A DNA stretch of 64,000 bases from Acidimicrobiales bacterium (GTDB taxonomy: Bacteria > Actinomycetota > Acidimicrobiia > Acidimicrobiales > SKKL01): the NCBI GenBank assembly GCA_034521975.1, contig JAXHLR010000010.1:1-64000 (forward strand), read 5' to 3'. Both the position numbers and the translations under genes were made by a program. The notes under the pieces were generated by a model that did not search any database, was not told the origin of the DNA, and worked only from the letters and a program-made list of their open reading frames with translations. This document shows, one piece after another, positions 44,515-53,111 of the stretch (position 1 is the stretch's first letter; the number at the start of each line of letters is the position of its first letter).

Positions 44515-45728
44515 ACGAGCGCCGGGTAGATCAGCGACTTGAGTTGTCCCCGGAAGTTGTAGGTGCCCGATGGGATGAGCTGGGTCATGAACACCACCAG
44601 CAGCTCCTCGGCCGGATCGCACCAGAACGTGGTGGAGGCCATGCCGCCCCACATGTAGTCGCCGACCGATCCGATCTGGGCGGTGCGGGCCGGCCCGAGG
44701 CCGACCGCCATGGTGAGGCCGAAGCCCATGCCCTCGAAGCCGACCTCGCCGTAGCCACCGGGGAGGGCGTACTCGGTCATGTCAGCCCCGCCGGGCAGGT
44801 GGTTCGTCGTCATGAGCTCGACGGTCTTGGGTCCGAGGACCCGAACCCCGTCGAGCTCGCCACCGTTGAGCATCATCTGGGCGAAGCGCACGTAGTCAGC
44901 CATCGTGGACACCAGACCACCGCCTCCCGACAGCATGGCGCGCTGGCGGCGGTAGGGGCTGGTATCGGGGTCATCCTGGAGCTTGAGCGACTTGTCGCTG
45001 GCCCGGCGGTAGCAGGCGGCGAAGCGAGGAAGCGCCTCGTCGGTCACGCGGAAGCCGGTGTCGACCATGGCGAGCGGGTCGAAGACGTTCGTCTGGAGGT
45101 AGTCGTCGAAGCGCTGGCCGGAGATGATCTCGACCAGCCGGGCGCAGATGTCGGTGGACACGCCGTAGGCCCACTGGGTGCCGGGGTGGAAGTCGAGGGG
45201 CCGTTGGGCGAGCGCGTCGCACATGGCGGCGAGGTCGCGCTCGCCGTCGAGAAAGCTGTCGGGACCCGCTGCACCGCCGTCGGGGTTGCGCAGCGTCATG
45301 GCCCCCAAGCCGAAGCCGGACATGTGCATGAGCACGTCGCGGACGGTCATGGGGCGGATGGGCTCGACCAGGTGCGTCTCGCCGTCGGGGTCGCGCTGGC
45401 GGACCATCAGGTCGCCGAAGGCGGGGATGAATCGGTGGACGGGATCGGTGAGCTGGAAGTGCCCCTGTTCGTAGAGCTGCATGAGGGCGACACCGGTGAT
45501 GGGCTTGGTCATCGAGTAGATGCGCCAGATGGTGTCGTCGCCGATCTCGGTGCCACGTTCGCGGTCGGCGACCCCCAAGGCTTCGGAGTAGCCGACCGTG
45601 CCGCCCCGGGCGATGACGGTCTGGCAGCCGGCGAGCTTGCCGGGCTCGATGTAGCGGGAGCGCAGGTGTCGGCTGAGCCGCTCGAGCTGGCGCGGCTCGA
45701 GGCCTGCGGCGTCTGGATCGTGCTTCAT
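44511..45728 (-). CDS. Beta-lactamase-family serine hydrolase
   Basis: 405 residues from ATG 45728 with GGGGGGAACAC upstream. Class C beta-lactamase/esterase fold: SMTK supplies the catalytic Ser-Lys (IYSMTKPITGVALMQL), a YGVSTD stretch holds the second-motif Tyr, and GGGLVSTMADYVRFAQMM is typical of the family. No signal peptide, so a cytoplasmic esterase is likelier than an antibiotic-degrading enzyme. The stop TAG shares CTAG with the convergent GGDEF-EAL gene. Confidence 0.9.
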   Translation of the reverse strand: MKHDPDAAGLEPRQLERLSRHLRSRYIEPGKLAGCQTVIARGGTVGYSEALGVADRERGTEIGDDTIWRIYSMTKPITGVALMQLYEQGHFQLTDPVHRFIPAFGDLMVRQRDPDGETHLVEPIRPMTVRDVLMHMSGFGLGAMTLRNPDGGAAGPDSFLDGERDLAAMCDALAQRPLDFHPGTQWAYGVSTDICARLVEIISGQRFDDYLQTNVFDPLAMVDTGFRVTDEALPRFAACYRRASDKSLKLQDDPDTSPYRRQRAMLSGGGGLVSTMADYVRFAQMMLNGGELDGVRVLGPKTVELMTTNHLPGGADMTEYALPGGYGEVGFEGMGFGLTMAVGLGPARTAQIGSVGDYMWGGMASTTFWCDPAEELLVVFMTQLIPSGTYNFRGQLKSLIYPALV

Positions 45729-45787
45729 GTGTTCCCCCCTGTTTCGAATGAAGAGGGCCGGGGCGCACCGTGGTGCGCCCCGGCCGC

Positions 45788-45877
45788 TGGCGGAAGGTGT
45801 GGGATTCGAACCCACGGTGACCCGGAGGCCACAACGGCTTTCGAGGCCGCCCCATTCGTCCGCTCTGGCAACCTTCC
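45788..45877 (-). tRNA. tRNA-Ser (anticodon CGA)
   Basis: Class II cloverleaf on the minus strand: acceptor GGAAGGT (45877-45871) with ACCTTCC (45798-45792), discriminator G, encoded CCA at 45790-45788. Anticodon loop CCTCGAAAG gives CGA; a long variable arm follows; T-arm GTGGGTTCGAATCCCAC. Reads UCG codons. Confidence 0.95.
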
Positions 45878-45894
45878 GCCGACGATGGTAGCGG

Positions 45895-46347
45895 TCAGGT
45901 GCGACGCGCTGCGAAGAAGGAGCGCAACAGGTCGCCGCACTCCTCGCCGAGCACGCCGTGCACCACGTCGGGCTCGTGGTTGAGGCGGGGGTCGGCGCAC
46001 AGGTTGTAGAGCGATCCGCAGGCGCCGGCCTTGGGGTCGGCGGCGCCGTAGACGACGGTTGCGACCCGCGCCGCGACGGCTGCTCCCGCGCACATGGGAC
46101 ACGGTTCGAGGGTCACGACCAGGGTGGTGTCCTCGAGTCGCCATCCGTTGGCGAGCTCGGTCGCAGCGTCGCGCAGCGCCAGGATCTCGGCGTGCGCGGT
46201 GGGGTCGCCGTGCAGTTCGCGCTCGTTGTGGCGCCGGGCGATGACGTGCCCCTGGTGGGCCACGACCGCACCGATGGGGGCGTCGCCGTGGGCGGGTGCC
46301 CGCCGGGCCTCGTCGAGTGCCACCTGCATCAGATCCTGGTGTGACAC
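45895..46347 (-). CDS. tadA: tRNA adenosine(34) deaminase
   Basis: 150 residues from GTG 46347; the start is uncertain (ATG 46329 is possible) because no clear ribosome-binding site precedes it. Zinc-dependent deaminase motifs HAEILALRDAA (His and catalytic Glu) and EPCPMCAGAAV (two zinc Cys). Makes inosine at the wobble base of tRNA-Arg(ACG). It is encoded between two tRNA-Ser genes, an arrangement close to that in mycobacteria. Confidence 0.92.
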   Translation of the reverse strand: MSHQDLMQVALDEARRAPAHGDAPIGAVVAHQGHVIARRHNERELHGDPTAHAEILALRDAATELANGWRLEDTTLVVTLEPCPMCAGAAVAARVATVVYGAADPKAGACGSLYNLCADPRLNHEPDVVHGVLGEECGDLLRSFFAARRT

Positions 46348-46392
46348 CGGGGCTCCGTGGACGTGTGTGAGGGTGGGTCGTGGTGGTTGGTG

Positions 46393-46480
46393 TGGCGGAG
46401 GGGGTGGGATTCGAACCCACGGTGGGTTGCCCCACACACGCTTTCCAAGCGTGCCGAATCGGCCGCTCTCGCACCCCTCC
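46393..46480 (-). tRNA. tRNA-Ser (anticodon GGA)
   Basis: Class II cloverleaf on the minus strand: acceptor GGAGGGG (46480-46474) with CCCCTCC (46103-like distance; 46397-46403 on this strand), discriminator G, encoded CCA at 46395-46393. Anticodon loop CTTGGAAAG gives GGA; T-arm GTGGGTTCGAATCCCAC is identical to that of the CGA isoacceptor. Reads UCC/UCU codons. Confidence 0.95.
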
Positions 46481-46516
46481 GGGTGTTGGTACCGAACCGA
46501 CAGGCTATCGTGGTCC

Positions 46517-46655
46517 TGCGCCCGCCTTCGCATGTGGCGGTCGGGTCCTGTGCAACCGCAGCCCGTGAACCGAGTCAGGGCCGGAAGGCAGCAGCTCTCA
46601 GCGGATCCTGCAGTGTGCCGCAGATCGCCTGACCGCCACTTGCGAGGGCGGGCGC
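46517..46655 (+). ncRNA. ffs: Signal recognition particle RNA
   Basis: The conserved SRP domain IV is clear: GTCAGGGCCGGAAGGCAGCA at 46574-46593 with the GGAA tetraloop and the asymmetric loop, followed by GCTCTCAGCGG. The flanks close the rod: CGCCCGCC (46519-46526) pairs with GGGCGGGCG near 46646-46654, and GTGGCGGTC with GACCGCCAC. Ends are set by this pairing and may be a few bases off. Same position, after a tRNA-Ser and before dnaX, as in related genomes. Confidence 0.88.
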
Positions 46656-46679
46656 TTTCGCGTGCCACCATGAGCAGCG

Positions 46680-48416
46680 ATGACCTCGCGTGGACGATCA
46701 CCGTGGAGTGCCGCATCCACGGTTGCCGCGCGCAACGAGCTGCGCGAGCTGATGTCGATGGCCCGCCGCGTCGTGTTCGCGGCGGCGATCACCGGTGTGG
46801 TCGTCGGTGTGGTCGTCGGTGTGTTCGACCGGGTGGTCGACCGCGAGCTGCTCGAGCAGCTGCTCGAGGCCCCGATCGGGTTGCAGATGGTGCTTCCCGG
46901 GCTCGGCCTCGTGGTGTCGGTGCTGGCGTTGCGATGGATCGGGGCGGGGGCCAGTCCGGCCACCACAGACGAGTACCTGCGCGCGTTCCACGGTCTCGAA
47001 GCCCGCTTCGACGGCCGGGCGTTCTTCGCCCGGCTGGTGGCCAGCAGTGCCACCCTCGGTTCGGGTGGTGCTCTCGGCTTCGAGGGACCGTCGGTCTACT
47101 TCGGGACCGGGATCGGCCAGGCGTTCGGCACCAGGGTGCGGGCCCTGCTTGCCCGTGACGACGTCCGACTCCTGCTGGTGGCCGGCGCCGCGGCCGGGGT
47201 TGGGGCCATCTTCCGGGCACCGGCCACCGGCGCGGTGTTCGCCATCGAGGTCCCGTTCCGCAACGAGCTGGCCCGCCGGAGCCTGCTGCCAGCGCTCGTG
47301 GGTGCGGCGTCGGGCTATCTCGCCTTCGTCGCCATCAACGGCACCGAGCCGTTGTTCCCGGTGGCCGGGGCGACACTGATCGATGGACGCGACCTCATCG
47401 GTGCCGCCCTGGTGGGCATCACCTGTGGGGCCGGTGCTCGCCTGTTCGGGATGGTGATCCGATGGGCGAAGGGTGTGGCCGACCGCTCCCGAGCGCTGGT
47501 GGTCACCCCGATCGCGGCCGTGCTCCTCGGTGGTCTGGTCGTGGCCAGTCACGCGGCGTTCGACGGGCTCGCGCTCACCCTCGGTCCCGGATTGCCCGCC
47601 ATCGAGTGGGTGTTCGAGTTCGAGACCACCATCTGGTTGCTCGTGTTGTTGGGGAGCATGCGCGTCGTCGCCACCGCGGCGACGGTGGCGGGATCGGGAA
47701 CCGGCGGGCTCTTCGTGCCGCTGGTCGTGCAAGGCGCCATCACCGGTCAGGCCATCGGGGTGCTCATCGGGAGCCACAACCCCACCCTCTACCCGGTGCT
47801 CGGCATCGCCGCGTTCCTGGGCGCCGGCTACCGCGTGCCCTTGGCTGCGGTGATGTTCGTGGCCGAGGCGACCGGGCGGCCAGGGTTCGTGGTCCCGGGG
47901 CTCATCGCCGCCGTGTTCGGCCAGATACTGGCCGGAAGCAGCTCGGTCACCGCCTACCAGCGCGACGAGCGACTCGGCCACCTCGAGCGTCGTGCCGGCC
48001 TTCCCATCTCCACCGCGCTCATCACCGACGTGGCCACCACCGATCCCGACGACTCGCTGGCCGAGCTGTTCACCGAGCACATCGCGCTCGCCCGTCGCCG
48101 CGCCATCCCCGTTGTCGAGGGTGAGCGGTCCTACAGCGGGATGGTGCTGCTCGATGACGTCCTTGCCGTGGAGAGCGAGCGTTGGATGGAGACATCGGTC
48201 AGCGAGGTCATGCGCACCGACCTCGTCGTGCTCGATCCCGACACCACGGTGGCGGCGGCGCTCACCGCCCTGTCGAAGTCACCCGCCGATCACCTCGCGG
48301 TCGTCGACTCCGCCGGGCAACTCTACGGCCTGGTGTCCCAGGAGTCGATCCTCGATCTGGGCGAGCTCATGGACCGTCTCGACGCCGATGATCCGTCCGG
48401 ATCCGGTCCCCGCTGA
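46680..48416 (+). CDS. ClC-family chloride channel/transporter with CBS pair
   Basis: 578 residues from ATG 46680. About ten to twelve membrane helices with the anion-filter motifs GSGGALGFEGP and GAIFRAPATGAVFAIE, and GTGGLFVPLVVQG. The Glu of GFEGP corresponds to the gating glutamate, which would favour Cl-/H+ exchange. A C-terminal CBS pair (about 440-565) may bind adenine nucleotides. It separates the SRP RNA from dnaX. Confidence 0.9.
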   Translation: MTSRGRSPWSAASTVAARNELRELMSMARRVVFAAAITGVVVGVVVGVFDRVVDRELLEQLLEAPIGLQMVLPGLGLVVSVLALRWIGAGASPATTDEYLRAFHGLEARFDGRAFFARLVASSATLGSGGALGFEGPSVYFGTGIGQAFGTRVRALLARDDVRLLLVAGAAAGVGAIFRAPATGAVFAIEVPFRNELARRSLLPALVGAASGYLAFVAINGTEPLFPVAGATLIDGRDLIGAALVGITCGAGARLFGMVIRWAKGVADRSRALVVTPIAAVLLGGLVVASHAAFDGLALTLGPGLPAIEWVFEFETTIWLLVLLGSMRVVATAATVAGSGTGGLFVPLVVQGAITGQAIGVLIGSHNPTLYPVLGIAAFLGAGYRVPLAAVMFVAEATGRPGFVVPGLIAAVFGQILAGSSSVTAYQRDERLGHLERRAGLPISTALITDVATTDPDDSLAELFTEHIALARRRAIPVVEGERSYSGMVLLDDVLAVESERWMETSVSEVMRTDLVVLDPDTTVAAALTALSKSPADHLAVVDSAGQLYGLVSQESILDLGELMDRLDADDPSGSGPR

Positions 48417-48450
48417 TGAGCGTCGCTCTGCGCCGGTAGAGTCGGCGTCG

Positions 48451-50274
48451 ATGGCATACCAGACCCTCTACCGGCGCTATCGCTCGCAGCGCTTCAGCGA
48501 CCTGGTCGGCCAAGACCACGTGGTGCGCGCCCTGCGCAGCGCGGTGCGCGACGAGCGGGTTGGACACGCCTACTTGTTCAGCGGTCCGCGAGGCACCGGC
48601 AAGACCTCCACCGCCCGCATCCTGGCCAAGGCGCTCAACTGCGACCACCTCGAAGGGGGCGACCCCTGCGGCACCTGCGAGAGCTGCCGCTCGATCGAGT
48701 CCGGGGCGTCGTTCGACCTGCACGAGCTCGATGCCGCGTCCAACAACGGGGTCGAGGCGATCCGCGACCTCATCAGCCGCACCGGCATCGGGTCCCCTGG
48801 CCGCACCAAGGTCTACATCCTCGACGAGGTCCACATGCTGTCGGCGGGAGCGTCCAACGCCCTGCTCAAGACGCTCGAGGACCCGCCACCCCACGTGGTG
48901 TTCGTGCTGGCCACCACCGATCCTCACAAGGTGCTGCCGACCATCCGCAGCCGCACCCAGCACCTCGAGTTCGGGCTCATCGCCGCCGATGTGCTCGCCG
49001 CCCACGTCCGCTGGGTGATCGCCGACGCCGGGCTCGACGTCGATGAGGAGGGCATCGGCTATGCCCTCCGTCAGGGCGGTGGGTCGGCACGGGACACGCT
49101 GTCGGCGTTGGAGCAGATCGTCTCTGCCGGCGGTGTGCCCACCGAAGGCGGCTCGAGCGACGAGATCATCGACGCCCTGTGCGAGCGAGACAGCGGCGCC
49201 GCCATGGCCGCGGTGGCGTCGGCGATGGCGGTCGGGCGTGAACCGCGTCCGCTGGCCGAAGACCTGCTGGGGGCGCTGCGCGACGTCTTCCTCGCCTCGG
49301 TCGGTGGTCCGCTCGACCACCTCACCGACACCACCCGCGAACAGGCCCGCGACCGCGCCCATCGCATGGGTCGCGCGTCGATCACGCGGGCCTTGGAGCT
49401 GGTGGGCGAGGCGATCGCCGACATGCGCCACGTGGGCGATACCCGGATCCCGCTCGAGGTGGCGTTGGTTCGCCTCTCCAACCCCGAGGTCGACACCTCG
49501 CTCGAAGCGCTCGTCGAACGGGTGTCGCGGCTCGAACGCCTGCTCGAGGGTGGTGGGGCTCCGGCGCCCACCTCTTCGCCGGGTCCTGCCCCCGCGGCGC
49601 ACGACGCGCCCGCGGCACCAGGCGCTGCGAGCGCACCACCATCTGTACCACCACCGCCGATGCCGCCACGGGCCGGTTCCAGCCCGAAGTCCGACCCTCG
49701 GTCGGCTGCTCCGCCGCCGAGCCCCGCCGAACCGGTCTCTCCCGAACGGCCCGAGGCGAGCCCGCCATCCTCCGGGGGCGAGCTGCCGAGCCTCGACGCG
49801 ATGGCCAGCGCCTGGCAGGCGCAGGTGATGGGTCGGCTCTCCAACCGGGCGCGGGCGCGCTACGGAGCGGGACGGTTCGTGGCGGTCGACACCCACGCGG
49901 TGTTCGCGCTACCCAACCCCATCCACCGCGACCGCTGCGAGGACCTCCGCCCCGAGGTCGAGTCCGCGCTCGCCGACCACTTCGGCGTCGCGGTTCCGCT
50001 GCGGCTCGTGGTCGACGGCGAGTCGGTGCCGGGTCCCGACTCGGGCCCTGCCGGCGCCCGGGCCACTGCACAGACCGGAGCGCCCCCGGCGGGCGCGGGC
50101 GACGGCGGTCGCGGCACCGCCACCGCCACCGATACCGACAACGACGGCCCCGACGACCCCGACGATGTCGGCGATGTCTCCGAGCTCAGCGACGCTGACG
50201 TGGGCGCCCCGAGCTCGGTCGAGCGCATCACCGAGCTGTTTCCCGGCGCCGAGGTGGTCGAGGAGCAGCGATGA
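48451..50274 (+). CDS. dnaX: DNA polymerase III subunits gamma and tau
   Basis: 607 residues from ATG 48451; TAGAGT at 48437-48442 lies 8 nt upstream. Walker A in SGPRGTGKTSTARI, zinc module CGTCESC, DEVHMLS Walker B, and TTDPHKVLPTIRSR sensor I. Residues about 370-440 are a Pro/Ala-rich linker, and an acidic C-terminal tail follows. It loads the beta clamp. The run dnaX-ybaB-recR is a widely conserved recombination/replication cluster. Confidence 0.94.
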   Translation: MAYQTLYRRYRSQRFSDLVGQDHVVRALRSAVRDERVGHAYLFSGPRGTGKTSTARILAKALNCDHLEGGDPCGTCESCRSIESGASFDLHELDAASNNGVEAIRDLISRTGIGSPGRTKVYILDEVHMLSAGASNALLKTLEDPPPHVVFVLATTDPHKVLPTIRSRTQHLEFGLIAADVLAAHVRWVIADAGLDVDEEGIGYALRQGGGSARDTLSALEQIVSAGGVPTEGGSSDEIIDALCERDSGAAMAAVASAMAVGREPRPLAEDLLGALRDVFLASVGGPLDHLTDTTREQARDRAHRMGRASITRALELVGEAIADMRHVGDTRIPLEVALVRLSNPEVDTSLEALVERVSRLERLLEGGGAPAPTSSPGPAPAAHDAPAAPGAASAPPSVPPPPMPPRAGSSPKSDPRSAAPPPSPAEPVSPERPEASPPSSGGELPSLDAMASAWQAQVMGRLSNRARARYGAGRFVAVDTHAVFALPNPIHRDRCEDLRPEVESALADHFGVAVPLRLVVDGESVPGPDSGPAGARATAQTGAPPAGAGDGGRGTATATDTDNDGPDDPDDVGDVSELSDADVGAPSSVERITELFPGAEVVEEQR

Positions 50275-50299
50275 TCCCCACCAAGCAGAGGAGTCTGCG

Positions 50300-50722
50300 A
50301 TGAGCGAACCAACAGATCCTGGCGGCCAGCAGGCGTTCCCCGATCTCGGCGGTCTGTTGGCCCAGGCCCAACAGATGCAACAGCAGCTCATCGATGCCCA
50401 GGCCGAGGCGGCCTCGGCGGTGGTCGAAGGCAGCGCGGGAGGCGGCTCGGTCACCATCGAGGTCACGGGTGGTCTCGACTTCCGGTCGGTGCGGATCGAC
50501 CCCAGCGTTGTCGATCCTGACGACCCCAGCCTGCTCGAGGACTTGGTCCTCGCGGCGCTCCACGACGCGGTCGCCCGCATCAACGAGATGCAGGAGGGTG
50601 CCATGGGTGGGCTCGATCTCGGTGGTATCGCCGATGCCTTCGGGGGCCCCGAGATGGACGAGACGATGGGTGGTCTGGGTGGGCTGCTCGGTCCCGGGTC
50701 CTCTACCGAGCAAGACGACTGA
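50300..50722 (+). CDS. YbaB/EbfC family nucleoid-associated protein
   Basis: 140 residues from ATG 50300 (GAGGAG upstream). A core helix LLAQAQQMQQQLIDAQAEAA, GGGSVTIEVTGGLDFRSVRI strands and DLVLAALHDAVARINEM make the tweezer-like YbaB dimer fold that binds DNA. The C-terminal extension is Gly-rich (MGGLDLGGIAD). Lies between dnaX and recR as usual. Confidence 0.93.
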   Translation: MSEPTDPGGQQAFPDLGGLLAQAQQMQQQLIDAQAEAASAVVEGSAGGGSVTIEVTGGLDFRSVRIDPSVVDPDDPSLLEDLVLAALHDAVARINEMQEGAMGGLDLGGIADAFGGPEMDETMGGLGGLLGPGSSTEQDD

Positions 50723-50728
50723 TCGGCG

Positions 50729-51334
50729 GTGGGGGTCTACGCCGCCGCGGTCCAGGATCTCATCGACGAGTTGGGCCGGCTTCCCGGGATCGGTCCGAAG
50801 TCGGCGCAGCGGGTCGCGTTCCACCTGTTGAAGGTTCCCGAGCAGGACGCGGTGCGGCTGGCGACCGCCATCGTCGAGGCCCGCAAGCGGGTGTCGTTCT
50901 GTGTCCGGTGCTTCAACATCGCCGAGGGCGAGCTGTGTGGGATCTGTGCCGACGAGCGTCGTGACCCGCACCTGATCTGTGTGGTCGAGGAGTCGAGGGA
51001 CCTGGTGGCGGTGGAACGCACCCAGGAGTTTCGGGGTCGCTACCACGTGTTGCAGGGGGCGATCAGCCCGATCGAGGGCATCGGCCCCGATCAGCTGCGG
51101 GTGAAGGAGCTGTTGACCCGCCTCGAGCCCGAGGGCATCACCGAGGTCATCTTGTGCACCAACCCCAACATCGAGGGCGAGGCCACCGCCATGTACCTGG
51201 CGCGGCTGCTGACCCCCCTCGGCATCACCGTCACCCGGATCGCCAGCGGCCTGCCGGTCGGCGGCGACCTGGAGTACGCCGACGAGCTGACCCTCGGCCG
51301 GGCGCTCGAAGGCCGCCGGTCGTTCCAAGGATAG
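50729..51334 (+). CDS. recR: Recombination protein RecR
   Basis: 201 residues from GTG 50729. Helix-hairpin-helix [20 protein letters not shown], a four-Cys zinc finger (CVRC...CGIC), and a Toprim domain with [14 protein letters not shown] and [14 protein letters not shown]. Acts in RecFOR gap repair. The stop is followed at once by a GTGTCCG/CGGACAC hairpin. Confidence 0.95.
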   Translation: MGVYAAAVQDLIDELGRLPGIGPKSAQRVAFHLLKVPEQDAVRLATAIVEARKRVSFCVRCFNIAEGELCGICADERRDPHLICVVEESRDLVAVERTQEFRGRYHVLQGAISPIEGIGPDQLRVKELLTRLEPEGITEVILCTNPNIEGEATAMYLARLLTPLGITVTRIASGLPVGGDLEYADELTLGRALEGRRSFQG

Positions 51335-51478
51335 TGTCCGGATCAGGGAACGGACACAGCACCTCGTCGGTGCGTTCCTCGCGACAGGCCCGGGTGCCGG
51401 CATCCCAGCCCGGGATCTCGCCGTTCGGTGTCGAATCCAGGCGGGGTGCTGGTGCGCATGTCGTGGTGTTTCGGATTC

Positions 51479-51546
51479 CTCGGGGTACCGCTCCGTACGA
51501 GTCGGGCGCGGGCGGTAAGTCCGACCCGCCGGAGCGGTACCCCGAG
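51479..51546. repeat. Perfect 17-bp inverted repeat with nested stem
   Basis: CTCGGGGTACCGCTCCG (51479-51495) and CGGAGCGGTACCCCGAG (51530-51546) are fully complementary. The 34-nt loop can itself fold: GTCGG near 51501 with CCGAC near 51521. Not associated with a transposase or a target duplication. Confidence 0.85.
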
Positions 51547-51743
51547 TGACCTGGGTGAGCGAACGATCGGTGGGCACGTCGTTGTGCGCCGATCGGTGTC
51601 CGTGGGGGAGTCGGAACGTGTGGAGGGTGGCTCACCCGGTCGATCTGTTGTTGCGATCACATTACAACAATGACGAACTGATGACAACCCCTCGATCGAT
51701 CGTAATATTTGGAATCGGGTTCCGAATCCTGCTGGGCGGGCGC

Positions 51744-51776
51744 GACGGGGCCCCGGGTCAGCGCCCGGGCCCCGTC
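51744..51776 (-). terminator. GC-rich stem-loop after the thiolase gene
   Basis: GACGGGGCCCCGGG (51744-51757) pairs with CCCGGGCCCCGTC (51764-51776) with a single extra base. It lies 22 nt past the thiolase stop on the minus strand. No T-run follows, as usual for high-GC actinobacteria. Confidence 0.65.
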
Positions 51777-51798
51777 GATCGAATCGTGGGTGCGAGGC

Positions 51799-52983
51799 CT
51801 ACGACACGGTGCGCAGGATCATGCCGTCGCCCTGACCACCACCGCCGCACAGGGCCGCTGCGCCGGTGCCGCCACCGCGGCGGCCCAGCTCGAGCAGCAG
51901 GTGCAGAGCCAGGCGGGTGCCCGACATGCCGATGGGATGCCCGAGGGCGATGGCCCCACCGTTCACGTTGGTGACCTCGTCGGTGATGCCGAGGTCACCC
52001 ATGGCGGCGACGCCGACCGCGGCGAAAGCCTCGTTGATCTCGAACAGGTCGAGATCGCCTGCGGTCATGTTGACCTTCTCGGCCGCCTGCTTGATCGCAC
52101 GCGACGGCTGGGTCAGCAGCGAGGCGTCGGGTCCGGCGACCATCCCGTAGGAGACGACCTCGCCCAGCGGAGTCACGCCGAGCTGGTCGGCGACTTCCTT
52201 GGAGGTGACGATCACCGCCGCGGCACCGTCGGAGATCTGCGAGGCGTTGCCGGCGGTGATGTTGCCGGCCGAGTCGAAGGCCGGGCGCAGCTTGCCGAGC
52301 GAGTCGAGGGTGGCCTCAGCTCGCACACCCTCGTCGGTGTCGACGACGATCGGGTCGCCCTTGCGCTGTGGCACCTCGACCGGGACGATCTCGGTGCCGA
52401 ACTTGCCGTCCTTCTGGGCAGCAGCAGCCCGCTCGTGGGACTTGGCCGCCATCTCGTCCTGGGGTCCACGATCGAGACCGGCCGAGGCGGCGTACTTCTC
52501 GGTGCCTGCACCCATGGCGCACTGGTCGAAGGCGCAGAACAGCCCGTCGTACATCATCGAGTCGATGACCGACTGGTCACCGATCCGGTATCCCTCCCTG
52601 GCACCGGGGAGGAGGTAGGGGGCCTTGGTCATCGACTCCATGCCACCGGCGACCACGATGTCGGCTTGACCGGTTTGGATCAGCATGTCGGCGATGAAGA
52701 TCGAGTGCAGCCCCGAGAGGCACACCTTGTTCACCGTGGTGGCCGACACGTCCATGCCGATGCCGCCGTTCACCGAGGCCTGACGGGCGGTGATCTGGCC
52801 GGCGCCGGCCTGCAGCACCTGCCCCATCACCACGTAGTCGACCTTGTCGGGGCTCACCCCGGCGCGTTCGAGCGCGGCCTTGATGGCGAAGCCGCCGAGG
52901 TCGGTCGCCTCGAAGGATCCGAGCCCTCCCGACAGCTTGCCGATCGGAGTACGAGCGCCCTGAAGGATGACGGAACCAGCCAT
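51799..52983 (-). CDS. Acetyl-CoA C-acetyltransferase (thiolase)
   Basis: 394 residues from ATG 52983 with GGGGAGGACC upstream. Cys88 in [10 protein letters not shown], catalytic His in [14 protein letters not shown] and C-terminal [12 protein letters not shown]. Biosynthetic-type thiolase condensing two acetyl-CoA to acetoacetyl-CoA fits the divergent ccr gene: acetoacetyl-CoA leads to crotonyl-CoA, the CCR substrate. The 128-bp gap between them would hold both promoters. Confidence 0.93.
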   Translation of the reverse strand: MAGSVILQGARTPIGKLSGGLGSFEATDLGGFAIKAALERAGVSPDKVDYVVMGQVLQAGAGQITARQASVNGGIGMDVSATTVNKVCLSGLHSIFIADMLIQTGQADIVVAGGMESMTKAPYLLPGAREGYRIGDQSVIDSMMYDGLFCAFDQCAMGAGTEKYAASAGLDRGPQDEMAAKSHERAAAAQKDGKFGTEIVPVEVPQRKGDPIVVDTDEGVRAEATLDSLGKLRPAFDSAGNITAGNASQISDGAAAVIVTSKEVADQLGVTPLGEVVSYGMVAGPDASLLTQPSRAIKQAAEKVNMTAGDLDLFEINEAFAAVGVAAMGDLGITDEVTNVNGGAIALGHPIGMSGTRLALHLLLELGRRGGGTGAAALCGGGGQGDGMILRTVS

Positions 52984-53111
52984 GAGGTCCTCCCCTGGAT
53001 GTGGCAGGTGTACGAAGCCCAGCATAGGGATGTCCCCGCCGCAACGGCCAGACGGGGTACCAGGCGGTAGCCATTGGAGCCGGAGTCCGACCCGCCACTA
53101 GGTTGCCGCCC

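Larger units (their letters stand above)
51335..51798. other. Hairpin-rich non-coding interval between convergent recR and thiolase
   Basis: No credible coding frame is present in 464 bp. From left to right: GTGTCCG (51334-51340) pairs with CGGACAC (51351-51357); a near-palindromic CCCGGGTGCC...CCCGGG stretch around 51388-51413; a perfect 17-bp inverted repeat at 51479-51546; GATCGG...CCGATC around 51567-51594; an A/T-rich patch about 51650-51715, unlike the surrounding composition; and a GC hairpin at 51744-51776. This much structure could be successive terminators, or an unannotated structured RNA. Confidence 0.6.

Noticed and set aside
44511-45728. Antibiotic-resistance beta-lactamase
   Set aside because: It has the SxxK fold but no signal peptide and resembles esterase-type members; no resistance context.
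51479-51546. Inverted repeat as ends of a small insertion element
   Set aside because: Only 34 bp lie between the arms, with no transposase and no flanking duplication.
51335-51798. RNase P RNA, tmRNA or 6S RNA
   Set aside because: None of their conserved core sequences could be found on either strand.
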